Assembly: GCA_030840185.1 (NCBI GenBank)
Contig: JAUZFY010000281.1
Coordinates: 1 to 7,342, forward strand
Source: Microbacteriaceae bacterium
Lineage (GTDB): Bacteria > Actinomycetota > Actinomycetes > Actinomycetales > Microbacteriaceae
Direction of reading: 5' to 3'
DNA length: 7,342 nucleotides
Shown: positions 1 to 6,944 of the stretch, piece after piece
How the letters are laid out: each line of letters opens with the position of its first letter
Position numbering within the stretch: the stretch's first letter is position 1
The notes under the pieces: model-generated
What the model was told of the DNA's origin: nothing
Databases searched by the model: none
Seen by the model: the letters and a program-made list of their open reading frames with translations, nothing else
Translations under genes and position numbers: made by a program

Positions 1-259
<259 letters not shown>

Positions 260-470
260 TGTTTGATAGCACGAACAGACCGAAATCCGAACGGCACATC
301 CAGCGCCACCCGCACCCGGAATAGGGTGTCGAGGCGACAAGTTTGACACTGACAAGAACAAATCAAAACTGACTTGCTTTTGTTTGTATATCTATTTCCA
401 AAGGAATCTCCCATGCCGATCACCGCAAAAAACGGATCACAACACACGAGGTTTTTGGCATTTGACATTG

Positions 471-493
471 TGCACGCTGTTGAGTTCTCAAGG
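471..493 (-). promoter_or_regulatory. boxA-type antitermination signal in the rrn leader
   Basis: On the minus strand the sequence reads CCTTGAGAACTCAACAGCGT, about 210-235 nt before the 16S gene. This closely matches the leader element TTTGAGAACTCAA known from actinobacterial rrn operons. boxA RNA is bound by NusB-S10 and protects rRNA transcription from premature, mainly Rho-dependent, termination. Its distance upstream of 16S fits that role. The matched motif is seen directly; the function follows from the family. Confidence 0.8.
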
Positions 494-596
494 ATCGGAC
501 GCTCCCGACATCCACCAAAACGGCTTCAACCCGGGGCCATACCCAAAAAATATATCCTGCAAAATCACCCACGCTTCCGCGCAGAGCAACCTCACT

Positions 597-624
597 AACT
601 TACCACTCAAATCGTTGCTGTCAA
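597..624 (-). promoter_or_regulatory. candidate proximal rrn promoter (TTGACA-16-TAAGTT)
   Basis: On the minus strand a perfect consensus -35 TTGACA (619-624) is followed after 16 nt by TAAGTT (597-602), a weak -10 that keeps the TA....T pattern. The predicted start near 590 lies about 330 nt before 16S and about 100 nt before boxA, a sensible spacing for an rrn promoter. The strong -35 makes it the best of the three by that box; the weak -10 lowers confidence. Confidence 0.45.
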
Positions 625-678
625 ATCGTCAGCCGAGCTAGTCGACCGGTCCTATGAACATCCCGATGAGTGGGTTTG

Positions 679-708
679 ATCCTATTCCCAAGCGGGATTC
701 TCCTACAA
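679..708 (-). promoter_or_regulatory. candidate middle rrn promoter (TTGTAG-18-TAGGAT)
   Basis: On the minus strand TTGTAG (703-708) is followed after 18 nt by TAGGAT (679-684), a good TAnnAT -10 box. The predicted start is near 672. Two small inverted repeats overlap the -35 box and the spacer: CTCCT/AGGAG at 700-714 and TCCC/GGGA at 686-697. They could be an operator or chance. Confidence 0.4.
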
Positions 709-798
709 GAGGAGTTTCACTTCTGAGTGCGGATTTTGTCCCTCTTGAGGCCGGCAAGCGCTGCGGCTTTTTCCGAACCTTTGGGGTGACAAGAAAGA

Positions 799-827
799 AG
801 ATTACGTCGGATCCGAGGCGGGCGCAA
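799..827 (-). promoter_or_regulatory. candidate distal rrn promoter (TTGCGC-17-TAATCT)
   Basis: On the minus strand a -35-like TTGCGC (822-827) is separated by 17 nt from TAATCT (799-804), which fits the actinobacterial TAnnnT form of the -10 box. The predicted start is near 792, giving a leader of about 530 nt before 16S. The -35 matches only in its TTG half, so this is a pattern-based call. Confidence 0.35.
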
Positions 828-842
828 ATCACCCGCGCAACC

Positions 843-867
843 CGGGCGCGTCGCCCGTAATTACGGG
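843..867 (-). terminator. overlapping hairpin and perfect palindrome downstream of the MFS gene; possible terminator or operator
   Basis: Two structures share four bases. One is a 6-bp GC-only hairpin at 843-857 (CGGGCG and CGCCCG with a 3-nt loop). The other is a perfect 14-bp palindrome, CCCGTAATTACGGG, at 854-867. They lie 107-131 nt after the MFS stop codon and just upstream of the distal candidate rrn promoter. No U-tract follows, but GC-rich hairpins without a U-tract are often proposed as actinobacterial terminators. The palindrome could instead be a repressor site. Which role applies, if either, is inference. Confidence 0.35.
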
Positions 868-973
868 TCGAAGTAGCCGCACGCGGGGGTCGCAAGGTGC
901 GCTGTTTGCCGGCTAACTGCGCACGAAGTCGCCCGCTTTCACAGAGGTGGGTCGCCGATCGGCTTGCGGCGGA

Positions 974-2434
974 TCAGATCCCTACAGCGGCTCCTTCCGG
1001 AGCGGGATTCCCTTGCGCTTGCGCTGGTGGTGGCGTCCTTGGCATGGCGAATGCCGCGGCGACCGTTGCGACGGCTGCAACGGCGACCGAAATGAAGACA
1101 CTGCCCGAGGCCAGTTCGACGGTCCCGACGTTGGTCTCCCCTCCGCCACGCGAGAGGAAGATCGCGTTGGCGATCGCGCCGAAGATCGCGACTCCGAGGG
1201 CGCTTCCGATAGAACGAGCGAACAGGTTGGTTCCCGTCACCACTCCGCGCTGGTTCCACTCAACGCTCACCTGCGCGGCAATGAGGCTGGGCACGGCCAC
1301 CAGGCCCATCCCTAGGCCGATGACGAAACAGCTTGCCGCGACAATCCCGATGTTCGGTGTTTGGCTGAAGATCACGAGCGGAAGCGTTCCGATGACTGCG
1401 ATGGCAGTTCCGATGAGAACCGTATTTCTAAAGCCAATGCGCAGATAGAACCTTCCAGATTGAGACGCCGCTATCGGCCATCCGATCGTCAGCACGGCAA
1501 GGGCCAGCCCGGAGACAACCGGTGTTGCCCCGAGTGACGTCTCTAGATACGTCGGCACGTAGGAGGTCAGGCCAATGAGTATCGCTCCGACTCCGAGCGA
1601 GATGAGCGCGGTCGTGAGCAGCAGCCTCCGAGAGAGGACCCAAAGCGGGAGCACCGGTTCGGCGGCGTACCTTTCCGCGATGGTGAAGCCGACCAGCAGG
1701 ATGCCACCGACGACGAACGACCCGATGCTTTGCAGCGAATCCCACGCCCAGGCCTGGCCGCCTTCGAGCACGGCGAGGATCAGCAGGCTCAGCGCGGCAG
1801 TGAGCAGGGTCGCGCCAAGGTAGTCGACCTTGTGCTTCGTCTTCTCGATCTTCTCGTGAAAAACTCGCACGAGCAGAACCACCGCCACGATGCACAGCGG
1901 CACGTTGACAAAGAAGATCAAGCGCCAGGTGAGGAACTGCGAAAAGACGCCGCCGAGGGTTGGCCCCACAACGGAGGAGATCGCCCACACACTTGCGAGG
2001 TAGCCCTGGACCTTCGCCCGTTCCGCAACCGAGTAGATGTCACCAACTATCGTGATCGCCATCGGCTGCACGGCACCGGCACCGAGACCCTGAACGACGC
2101 GGAAGATGATGAGCGCCGGCATGCTCCAAGCGAATCCGCAGAGGATCGAGCCGACCAAGAACAGCCCGATTCCGATCAGGATGATTGGCTTTCGCCCAAC
2201 AGTGTCGGACAGCTTGGCATACACCGGAACCGACACCGCTTGCGCGAGCAGGTAGATGGAGAACAGCCACGGGAACTGGGAAAAGTTGCCCAAGTCCTTC
2301 ACTATCGAGTGCACCGATGTCGCGAGAATGGTCGAGTCGATGGCCACCAGGCCGTTCGTCACCATGAGTGCGATCAAAATAGGGCCGCGTTCCGATCGGA
2401 ACCCGACGTCGAGAGTGTTGGTGCTAGTGCTCAC
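974..2434 (-). CDS. MFS drug-efflux permease, DHA2 family (EmrB/QacA-like)
   Basis: This 486-aa inner-membrane protein should export small hydrophobic or cationic drugs in exchange for protons; its substrate cannot be read from sequence. The DHA2 (14-helix) signatures are all present. D33 lies in helix 1 (AIDSTILATS, motif D1). Motif A is AKLSDTVGRK at 73-82, and motif B is RVVQGLGAGAVQP at 112-124. The antiporter motif C is GPTLGG at 157-162, followed by WRLIFFVNVP at 170-179, typical of EmrB/QacA proteins. Hydrophobic segments continue to about residue 463, then a proline/alanine-rich cytoplasmic tail. The length is normal for the family and there is no frameshift. The start is GTG, chosen because AGAGGA (2440-2445) sits 5 nt upstream. 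The gene stands alone, with the rrn region downstream and the VanZ-like gene divergent upstream. No regulator is adjacent. Confidence 0.92.
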   Translation of the reverse strand: MSTSTNTLDVGFRSERGPILIALMVTNGLVAIDSTILATSVHSIVKDLGNFSQFPWLFSIYLLAQAVSVPVYAKLSDTVGRKPIILIGIGLFLVGSILCGFAWSMPALIIFRVVQGLGAGAVQPMAITIVGDIYSVAERAKVQGYLASVWAISSVVGPTLGGVFSQFLTWRLIFFVNVPLCIVAVVLLVRVFHEKIEKTKHKVDYLGATLLTAALSLLILAVLEGGQAWAWDSLQSIGSFVVGGILLVGFTIAERYAAEPVLPLWVLSRRLLLTTALISLGVGAILIGLTSYVPTYLETSLGATPVVSGLALAVLTIGWPIAASQSGRFYLRIGFRNTVLIGTAIAVIGTLPLVIFSQTPNIGIVAASCFVIGLGMGLVAVPSLIAAQVSVEWNQRGVVTGTNLFARSIGSALGVAIFGAIANAIFLSRGGGETNVGTVELASGSVFISVAVAAVATVAAAFAMPRTPPPAQAQGNPAPEGAAVGI

Positions 2435-2439
2435 GTGCG

Positions 2440-2445
2440 TCCTCT
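2440..2445 (-). promoter_or_regulatory. ribosome binding site of the MFS gene
   Basis: AGAGGA on the minus strand ends 5 nt before the GTG codon at 2432-2434 and supports that start. It overlaps an 11-bp inverted repeat, CTGAA-T-TTCAG at 2444-2454, which could mildly affect ribosome access or be chance. Confidence 0.6.
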
Positions 2446-2673
2446 GAATTTCAGTTGCTTGGTCAACGCAGACTGCTCACCCAACCGCGCCTGAGGTTCT
2501 CCAACCGGATGGCGCCCCGAAGCATTCCCTGTTCAATCGCGCGACACGGATCTCGTCCTTCGCCTCCGGAGCTGTTGCCTCGCGAGCGGCCCGTATTCCG
2601 GACAGGCGCGACGTGGACCGGCGCGAGTTGTGCGTGGCCATGATGCGCGCGCGGGACGGCCTGTGGATAGGGG

Positions 2674-2701
2674 TTGCCTACCTGCTCGGAACCAATAAAC
2701 T
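2674..2701 (+). promoter_or_regulatory. candidate promoter of the VanZ-like gene (TTGCCT-16-TAAACT), leaderless
   Basis: TTGCCT (2674-2679) and TAAACT (2696-2701) are 16 nt apart. The ATG at 2708 begins on the seventh base after the -10 box, where transcription would be expected to start. No clear Shine-Dalgarno sequence precedes the ATG. Together these suggest a leaderless mRNA, a common arrangement in actinobacteria. The boxes are seen; the start site is inferred. Confidence 0.5.
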
Positions 2702-2707
2702 CGGCGA

Positions 2708-3145
2708 ATGCGTACCCGACGCACCCGAATCATTGTGTCGATCCTCGGCGGCCTCTACCTTGCGGCATGCCTCGCCATCGGCTTCTGGCCGACACCGGCA
2801 GATCGGCCCCTAGGCGGCGTCGTCGCCGGCATGCTGCTGGCGCTGCGCGAGACAGGGGTACCGGATGCCGTCGGCTACGGCACACTAGAGGCCCTTGCCA
2901 ATGTTGCGTTCTTCATACCCGTCGGGGCGCTGCTCGCCGCCGTCTTTCCCCGACGTCTGCTCTGGGTCGCGGTGCTGCTTGCGATCGCACTCTCCGGCCT
3001 AATCGAAACGGGTCAACTTCTGCTACTGCCGGCGCGCCTCGCCAGTTGGGGCGACATCATCGCAAACTCGATCGGCGGGGCAGTCGGCGCGGCAATCGTT
3101 GCCGCCAGCCGACGTCACAGGAGCCGCTCAAGCAGGTCTCCTTGA
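2708..3145 (+). CDS. VanZ-like family membrane protein
   Basis: This 145-aa protein has about four membrane helices, near residues 8-27, 60-80, 83-105 and 113-133, and a basic C-terminal tail (RRHRSRSSRSP). The conserved VanZ-family pattern is visible: ANVAFFIPVG at 64-73, then E100 and Q103 (LIETGQ), R110, and WGDIIANSIGGAVG at 114-127 with D116 and N120. The family is named for VanZ of the Tn1546 vancomycin cluster, linked to teicoplanin tolerance, but most chromosomal members, including this one, have no known role. I do not infer glycopeptide resistance. The start is set by the ATG just after a good -10 box; there is no strong ribosome binding site. The gene is transcribed away from the MFS gene and towards mfd. 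Confidence 0.85.
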   Translation: MRTRRTRIIVSILGGLYLAACLAIGFWPTPADRPLGGVVAGMLLALRETGVPDAVGYGTLEALANVAFFIPVGALLAAVFPRRLLWVAVLLAIALSGLIETGQLLLLPARLASWGDIIANSIGGAVGAAIVAASRRHRSRSSRSP

Positions 3146-3146
3146 G
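3127..3146 (+). terminator. weak hairpin over the VanZ-like stop codon
   Basis: CTCAAG (3127-3132) and CTTGAG (3141-3146) form a 6-bp stem with an 8-nt loop, followed by TTTG. It spans the TGA stop at 3143-3145. It may contribute to transcription termination, but the stem is short and AU-containing and the T-run is only three, so this is tentative. Confidence 0.25.
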
Positions 3147-3198
3147 TTTGCTCGTCGACGGGCATGCCGGACTCACCTGGTACGGCAACCGCGTGACG

Positions 3199-3282
3199 GG
3201 GTCTCGATACGGTCGCTTCGCGACCTACTCGACCCACGGGGACATCGCTTCGCGACCTACTCGGCCCACGGGCGACCCACGG
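3199..3282. repeat. tandem intergenic palindromic repeat, likely bidirectional terminator
   Basis: The first copy forms an imperfect palindrome at 3199-3235: GGGTC and GACCC outside, and GGTCGC-TTC-GCGACC at the centre (3211-3225). A 28-base block at 3213-3240 recurs at 3245-3272 with a single change (A3232 to G3264), a 32-bp period. A third fragment, CGACCCACGG, follows at 3273-3282. The repeat fills the gap between convergent genes, directly after the mfd stop codon (3285-3287), so it may end transcription from both sides. From memory, repeats of the form TCGATACG-hairpin-CTACTCGACC are scattered widely through intergenic regions of Microbacteriaceae genomes. The repeat is seen directly; the termination role is inference. 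Confidence 0.7.
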
Positions 3283-3284
3283 TG

Positions 3285-6200
3285 CTACGCGGGGATCTCC
3301 TCCACCTTCAGCTCCGCCCCGAAGATGGATACCAGCAGCTGGCCCGTCCACTCGATGAGGTCGGCGTCCGCGAGCGGGATGCCCTGCCGCACCGGCATCG
3401 GCACTGACACCGAGTGCGTCTGCTGAAAGTATCGCGCGCCCGGGAACATGCGCTGCAACCGAATCTGAATCGAATCGACCAATTCCATCGAGGCGACGCG
3501 CAGGTTGCCGCCGGCGGTGACGACCTCGCTTAGTCCCGCCTTCTGAGCCATTCGGCGCAACCGGGAGACGGCAATCAAGTTGAGCACCTGCACAGGCGGT
3601 TCGCCGTAGCGGTCGGTGAGTTCCTCGAGAACACGGTCGATCGAGTCGCCGGATGCCGCTGGCGACGATGCCGTCGAAAGCTTTTGGTACGCCTCGAGCC
3701 GGAGCCGTTCACTCTCCACGTATTCCTCGGGAATGTGGGCATCGACCGGCAACTCGAGCCGAAGCTCCGTCTGCCCCTCCGCAACCTCGCCACGGAAGGT
3801 GGAGACCGCCTCGCCGATCATCCGCAGGTAAAGGTCGAAGCCGACGCCGGCAATGTGACCGGACTGCTCGCCGCCGAGCAGGTTTCCGGCACCGCGGATC
3901 TCGAGGTCTTTTAGGGCGACCTGCATTCCCGCGCCGAGTTCGTTGTTGGCTGCGATCGTTGCGAGCCGGTCGTGCGCGACCTCGCCGAGCGGCTTGTCGG
4001 CGTCATAGAGGAAGTAGGCGTATGCGCGCTCCCGACCTCGACCGACGCGACCGCGCAGCTGGTGCAGCTGACTGAGCCCGTACTTGTCGGCGCGGTCGAT
4101 GATGAGAGTATTCGCGTTGGCGATGTCGAGCCCAGTCTCGATGATCGTCGTGGACACCAGCACGTCGAACTTGCGCTCCCAGAAGTCGACCATCACCTGT
4201 TCCAGCACGGCCTCCGGCAGTTGACCGTGAGCAATGGCGACTCGCGCCTCCGGCACGAGCTCGGCCAGCTGTGCCGCCACCCGGTTGATCGAGGAGACGC
4301 GGTTGTGTACGAAAAAGACCTGACCCTCACGCAACAGCTCGCGGCGAATCGCGGCACCGACCTGCTTGTCGTTGTACGGCCCGACGAAGGTCAGGATGGG
4401 GTGCCGGTCCTCTGGAGGCGTCGCGAGGGTCGACATCTCCCGAATGCCGGTCACCGCCATCTCGAGCGTGCGAGGGATCGGCGTGGCTGACATCGCGAGA
4501 ATGTCCACGTTGGTCTTGAGCTTCTTGAGGGCGTCCTTGTGCTCGACCCCGAAGCGCTGCTCCTCGTCGATGATGACCAGTCCGAGGTTCTTGAGCCGGA
4601 TGCTCGGGCTGAGCAGACGATGCGTCCCGATGATGACGTCGACCGTGCCATCCGCCATTCCCTCGATCGTCTCTTTCGACTCCTTGTCGGATTGGAAGCG
4701 GCTGAGCGCGCGAAGGTGCACCGGGAACCCGGCGAACCGCTCGGCGAAAGTCTCCATGTGCTGCTTCACGAGCAGGGTCGTCGGAACGAGCATCACGACC
4801 TGCTTGCCGTCTTGGACCGCCTTGAACGCGGCACGAACCGCGACCTCGGTCTTGCCGTAGCCGACGTCGCCGGAAATGAGGCGATCCATGGGAATCGGCC
4901 GTTCCATGTCGGCCTTGACCTCGTCGATCGTAGTGAGCTGGTCGGCGGTCTCGGCGAACGGGAAGGCGTCTTCGAGCTCCTGCTGCCACGGGGTGTCCGG
5001 CGGGAACGCGTGCCCGCGGCTCGCCATCCGGGCCGAATACAGCTTGACCAGTTCGACGGCGATGTCCCGCACAGCCTTGCGAGCGCGGCCCTTCTGGGCA
5101 GCCCATTCGCTCCCGCCCATCTTGCTGAGGGCAGGCGCCTCCCCGCCGACGTACCGGGTGAGCAGATCAAGCTGATCGGTTGGCACATACAGCTTGTCGT
5201 TGGGGTAGCCGCGCTTCGATGGCGCATATTCGACGAGTAGGTATTCTCGACTGTTCTTGACCGCGTTGCGGCCCCCGGTGCTCACGACCCGCTGCACGAG
5301 CTCGACGAACCGCCCGATGCCGTGCGTCTCGTGCACCACAAAGTCGCCGGCCTTGAGCTGCAGCGGATCGACCACGTTCTTGCGTCGACTCGCGAGCTTC
5401 TTCACCTGCCGGGCGTCATAGCCAGCGGCGCGCCCGTAAAACTCGCTCTCGCTCAGCACGGCGAATCTGGTCTCGGGAAGTTCGAAGCCGTGCTCCACGG
5501 ATGCCTTCAGCAAGTACGCGACTCCGGTTTCGACATCCTCGGGGAAGTCCTCGACCAGCCGAGCGGCAAACCCGTGCTCACCGAGCGCCTCGGCTGCGCG
5601 TTCCACCTGGCCATGACCCTGGGCGACGACGACGACGGTCCACCCGTCGGACAGCCGGTCCCCCACATAGTCGATCGCGCCATCCGCGTGGCCCTGAAAG
5701 GTTGGAACCGTGGTGGCTTCGACGCGGATGTAGTGGTCGCCGTCCCGCAATTCGCTCGTGTCGGACTGGGCCTCGGCCGCACCACTGTCGAAGGAACTCA
5801 GGGTCCACCAGGAGCGGGGGCCGGCGGAATCACGAAGCGCACTGATGCTGAGGAAGTCGCCGGAATCCAGGTCGATTGGCGCCTCCGCCCCGGCCGTGGC
5901 AGCATTCCACGCGGCGCTCAGGAACTCGCGGTTGGTCTCGACGAGGCTGACCGCTCGGGTCGCCACCCGTTCCGGAGCGAGAACCGCGATGGCCGCGCTC
6001 GCCGGCAGATAGTGGGTGAGCGGAACGAGACGATCGGCGAGGGCCGGCGCGAGGGACTCCATCCCATCGACCGGGATCCCCTCGGCAATCTTGGCGAGCA
6101 TCTGCGAGAGGCTCGGGAACTCGTGCTGCATCTCACGCGCGCGTTGCCTCACCTGCGGGGTCAGGAGCAGTTCCCGACTGGCGAGCAACTCGACGCTGTC

Positions 6201-6872
6201 CACGACCTCCGGAAGCGACCGCTGGTCCGCCACCGAGAACTGGCGGATCTGCTCGACCTCGTCGCCGAAGAACTCGATTCGCCACGGATGTTCGGCGGTC
6301 GGCGCGAAAACGTCGAGAATGCCGCCGCGCACGGCAAACTCGCCGCGGCGGGTGACCATGTCTACCCGGGAGTAGGCGAGGTCGACGAGCCGGTGCGAGA
6401 TGTCGGAGAGGTTGTATCCGCGGCCACCGGCGGCGAGTACGAGCGGCTCGATGCTCGTCAGATTGTCCGACACGGGCTGGAGGGCGGCCCGAACGCTCGC
6501 GACGATGATCAGGTCGCCGACCGGCTCGGCCTCCCAGCGCTGAATGATGCGCAGGGCGCGGATGCGCTTGCCAACGGTTTCCGCACTCGGGCTCAGGCGT
6601 TCGTGCGGGAGGGTCTCCCAGGCGGGGAACTCCACGACCTGTGCCTCCGGCGCGATGCTCCCAAAGGCGGCGCGGAGGGACTCGGCGTCGCGGCCGGTGG
6701 CGACGATGGCGAGCAGTGCCTGAGGGCCGGTTCGGGCATCCAGCAGAGCCGACAGAAGTGGGGCTCGGAGGCCGTCGACGAGGGAGAAGTCGGCACTACG
6801 CGACGCCCAGGAAACCGCATTTTCGAACGTGTGGGCGCGCAAAAGCGCAGTTTTCAAGCCCCGAAGAATCAC
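3285..6872 (-). CDS. mfd: transcription-repair coupling factor Mfd
   Basis: Mfd binds RNA polymerase stalled at DNA damage, pushes it forward or off the DNA using ATP, and recruits UvrA. Domains, counted from GTG 6873-6875: a UvrB-like N-terminal module (about 30-350, with RRGEFAVRGGILDVF at 176-190 and RIEFFGDE at 199-206); a middle domain; the RNA-polymerase-interaction domain (about 505-575, VVHETHGIGRF at 513-523); the two translocase lobes (about 595-975); and a C-terminal domain (about 1030-1190). Catalytic motifs are intact: GDVGYGKT 669-676, DEEQ 770-773, SATPIPRTL 796-804, QLRGRVGR 939-946 and the RecG-type KDLEIRGAGNLLGG 989-1002. At 1195-1196 aa it is full length. Two GTG codons are adjacent (6873-6875 and 6870-6872). 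I prefer the second, giving MILRGLK, because a TAGAAT -10 box at 6879-6884 would start the mRNA there. It lies downstream of pth on the same strand. Confidence 0.97.
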   Translation of the reverse strand: MILRGLKTALLRAHTFENAVSWASRSADFSLVDGLRAPLLSALLDARTGPQALLAIVATGRDAESLRAAFGSIAPEAQVVEFPAWETLPHERLSPSAETVGKRIRALRIIQRWEAEPVGDLIIVASVRAALQPVSDNLTSIEPLVLAAGGRGYNLSDISHRLVDLAYSRVDMVTRRGEFAVRGGILDVFAPTAEHPWRIEFFGDEVEQIRQFSVADQRSLPEVVDSVELLASRELLLTPQVRQRAREMQHEFPSLSQMLAKIAEGIPVDGMESLAPALADRLVPLTHYLPASAAIAVLAPERVATRAVSLVETNREFLSAAWNAATAGAEAPIDLDSGDFLSISALRDSAGPRSWWTLSSFDSGAAEAQSDTSELRDGDHYIRVEATTVPTFQGHADGAIDYVGDRLSDGWTVVVVAQGHGQVERAAEALGEHGFAARLVEDFPEDVETGVAYLLKASVEHGFELPETRFAVLSESEFYGRAAGYDARQVKKLASRRKNVVDPLQLKAGDFVVHETHGIGRFVELVQRVVSTGGRNAVKNSREYLLVEYAPSKRGYPNDKLYVPTDQLDLLTRYVGGEAPALSKMGGSEWAAQKGRARKAVRDIAVELVKLYSARMASRGHAFPPDTPWQQELEDAFPFAETADQLTTIDEVKADMERPIPMDRLISGDVGYGKTEVAVRAAFKAVQDGKQVVMLVPTTLLVKQHMETFAERFAGFPVHLRALSRFQSDKESKETIEGMADGTVDVIIGTHRLLSPSIRLKNLGLVIIDEEQRFGVEHKDALKKLKTNVDILAMSATPIPRTLEMAVTGIREMSTLATPPEDRHPILTFVGPYNDKQVGAAIRRELLREGQVFFVHNRVSSINRVAAQLAELVPEARVAIAHGQLPEAVLEQVMVDFWERKFDVLVSTTIIETGLDIANANTLIIDRADKYGLSQLHQLRGRVGRGRERAYAYFLYDADKPLGEVAHDRLATIAANNELGAGMQVALKDLEIRGAGNLLGGEQSGHIAGVGFDLYLRMIGEAVSTFRGEVAEGQTELRLELPVDAHIPEEYVESERLRLEAYQKLSTASSPAASGDSIDRVLEELTDRYGEPPVQVLNLIAVSRLRRMAQKAGLSEVVTAGGNLRVASMELVDSIQIRLQRMFPGARYFQQTHSVSVPMPVRQGIPLADADLIEWTGQLLVSIFGAELKVEEIPA

Positions 6873-6878
6873 CACGCA

Positions 6879-6884
6879 ATTCTA
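6879..6884 (-). promoter_or_regulatory. -10 box of mfd (TAGAAT), probably leaderless mRNA
   Basis: TAGAAT on the minus strand matches five of six bases of the -10 consensus. Six bases separate it from the second of two adjacent GTG codons (6870-6872), so the mRNA would begin at or next to that codon. No Shine-Dalgarno sequence is visible between the box and the start. No good -35 lies at 16-18 nt (the 17-nt position reads CGGAAA), so an activator or a -10-dependent promoter is possible. Confidence 0.5.
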
Positions 6885-6944
6885 CGCGCGCCATCCGACG
6901 CTTTCCGGCGGCCGCCATTCCCGCCGCAAACCCCCCAGATCGTC

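Larger units (their letters stand above)
260..973 (-). other. rRNA operon promoter and leader region (no protein gene)
   Basis: This 714-bp stretch separates the stop codon of the MFS gene from the 16S 5' end, both on the minus strand. It is less GC-rich near the 16S gene than the protein genes. It carries a boxA element, candidate promoters and small inverted repeats, listed separately. The short open frames here have no recognisable product, overlap the leader signals and lack convincing ribosome binding sites, so I call no protein gene. Such a long spacer is usual for actinobacterial rrn operons, which often have several stacked promoters and a 200-300 nt transcribed leader. Confidence 0.8.
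2435..2707. other. divergent intergenic region between the MFS and VanZ-like genes
   Basis: This 273-bp region lies between two divergently transcribed genes. It holds the MFS ribosome binding site at the left end and the VanZ-like promoter at the right end. I found no clear -35/-10 pair for the MFS gene. Short open frames occur on both strands but have no recognisable domain and no good ribosome binding site. I see no long inverted repeat that would mark a strong operator; only an 8-bp palindrome, CTCGCGAG, at 2579-2586. Confidence 0.6.

Noticed and set aside
541..560. AT-rich TATATT as a fourth rrn promoter
   Set aside because: No acceptable -35 box lies 16-18 nt upstream on the minus strand; the sequence may just be AT-rich leader.
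750..773. Plus-strand terminator-like sequence (GCCG...CGGC followed by a T-run)
   Set aside because: The stem is only 4 bp and no plus-strand gene lies upstream; it lies within the rrn promoter region of the opposite strand.
1730..2494. 254-codon open frame on the plus strand
   Set aside because: It is antisense to the MFS gene, rich in Arg, His, Asp and Gln, and has no domain; a GC-driven shadow frame.
2708..3145. Glycopeptide resistance gene vanZ
   Set aside because: Only the broad VanZ-like family is supported. No vanH, vanA, vanX or transposon genes are nearby, so a resistance role is not claimed.
3199..3282. Possible CRISPR array
   Set aside because: Only two full repeat copies at a 32-bp period with just 4 bp between them, so there are no spacers; a palindromic tandem repeat explains it.
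2674..3426. 250-codon open frame on the plus strand across the VanZ-like gene
   Set aside because: It runs through the VanZ-like gene in another frame, then across the intergenic repeat into mfd. The VanZ-like frame has coherent membrane helices and family residues; this one is Arg-rich with no domain.
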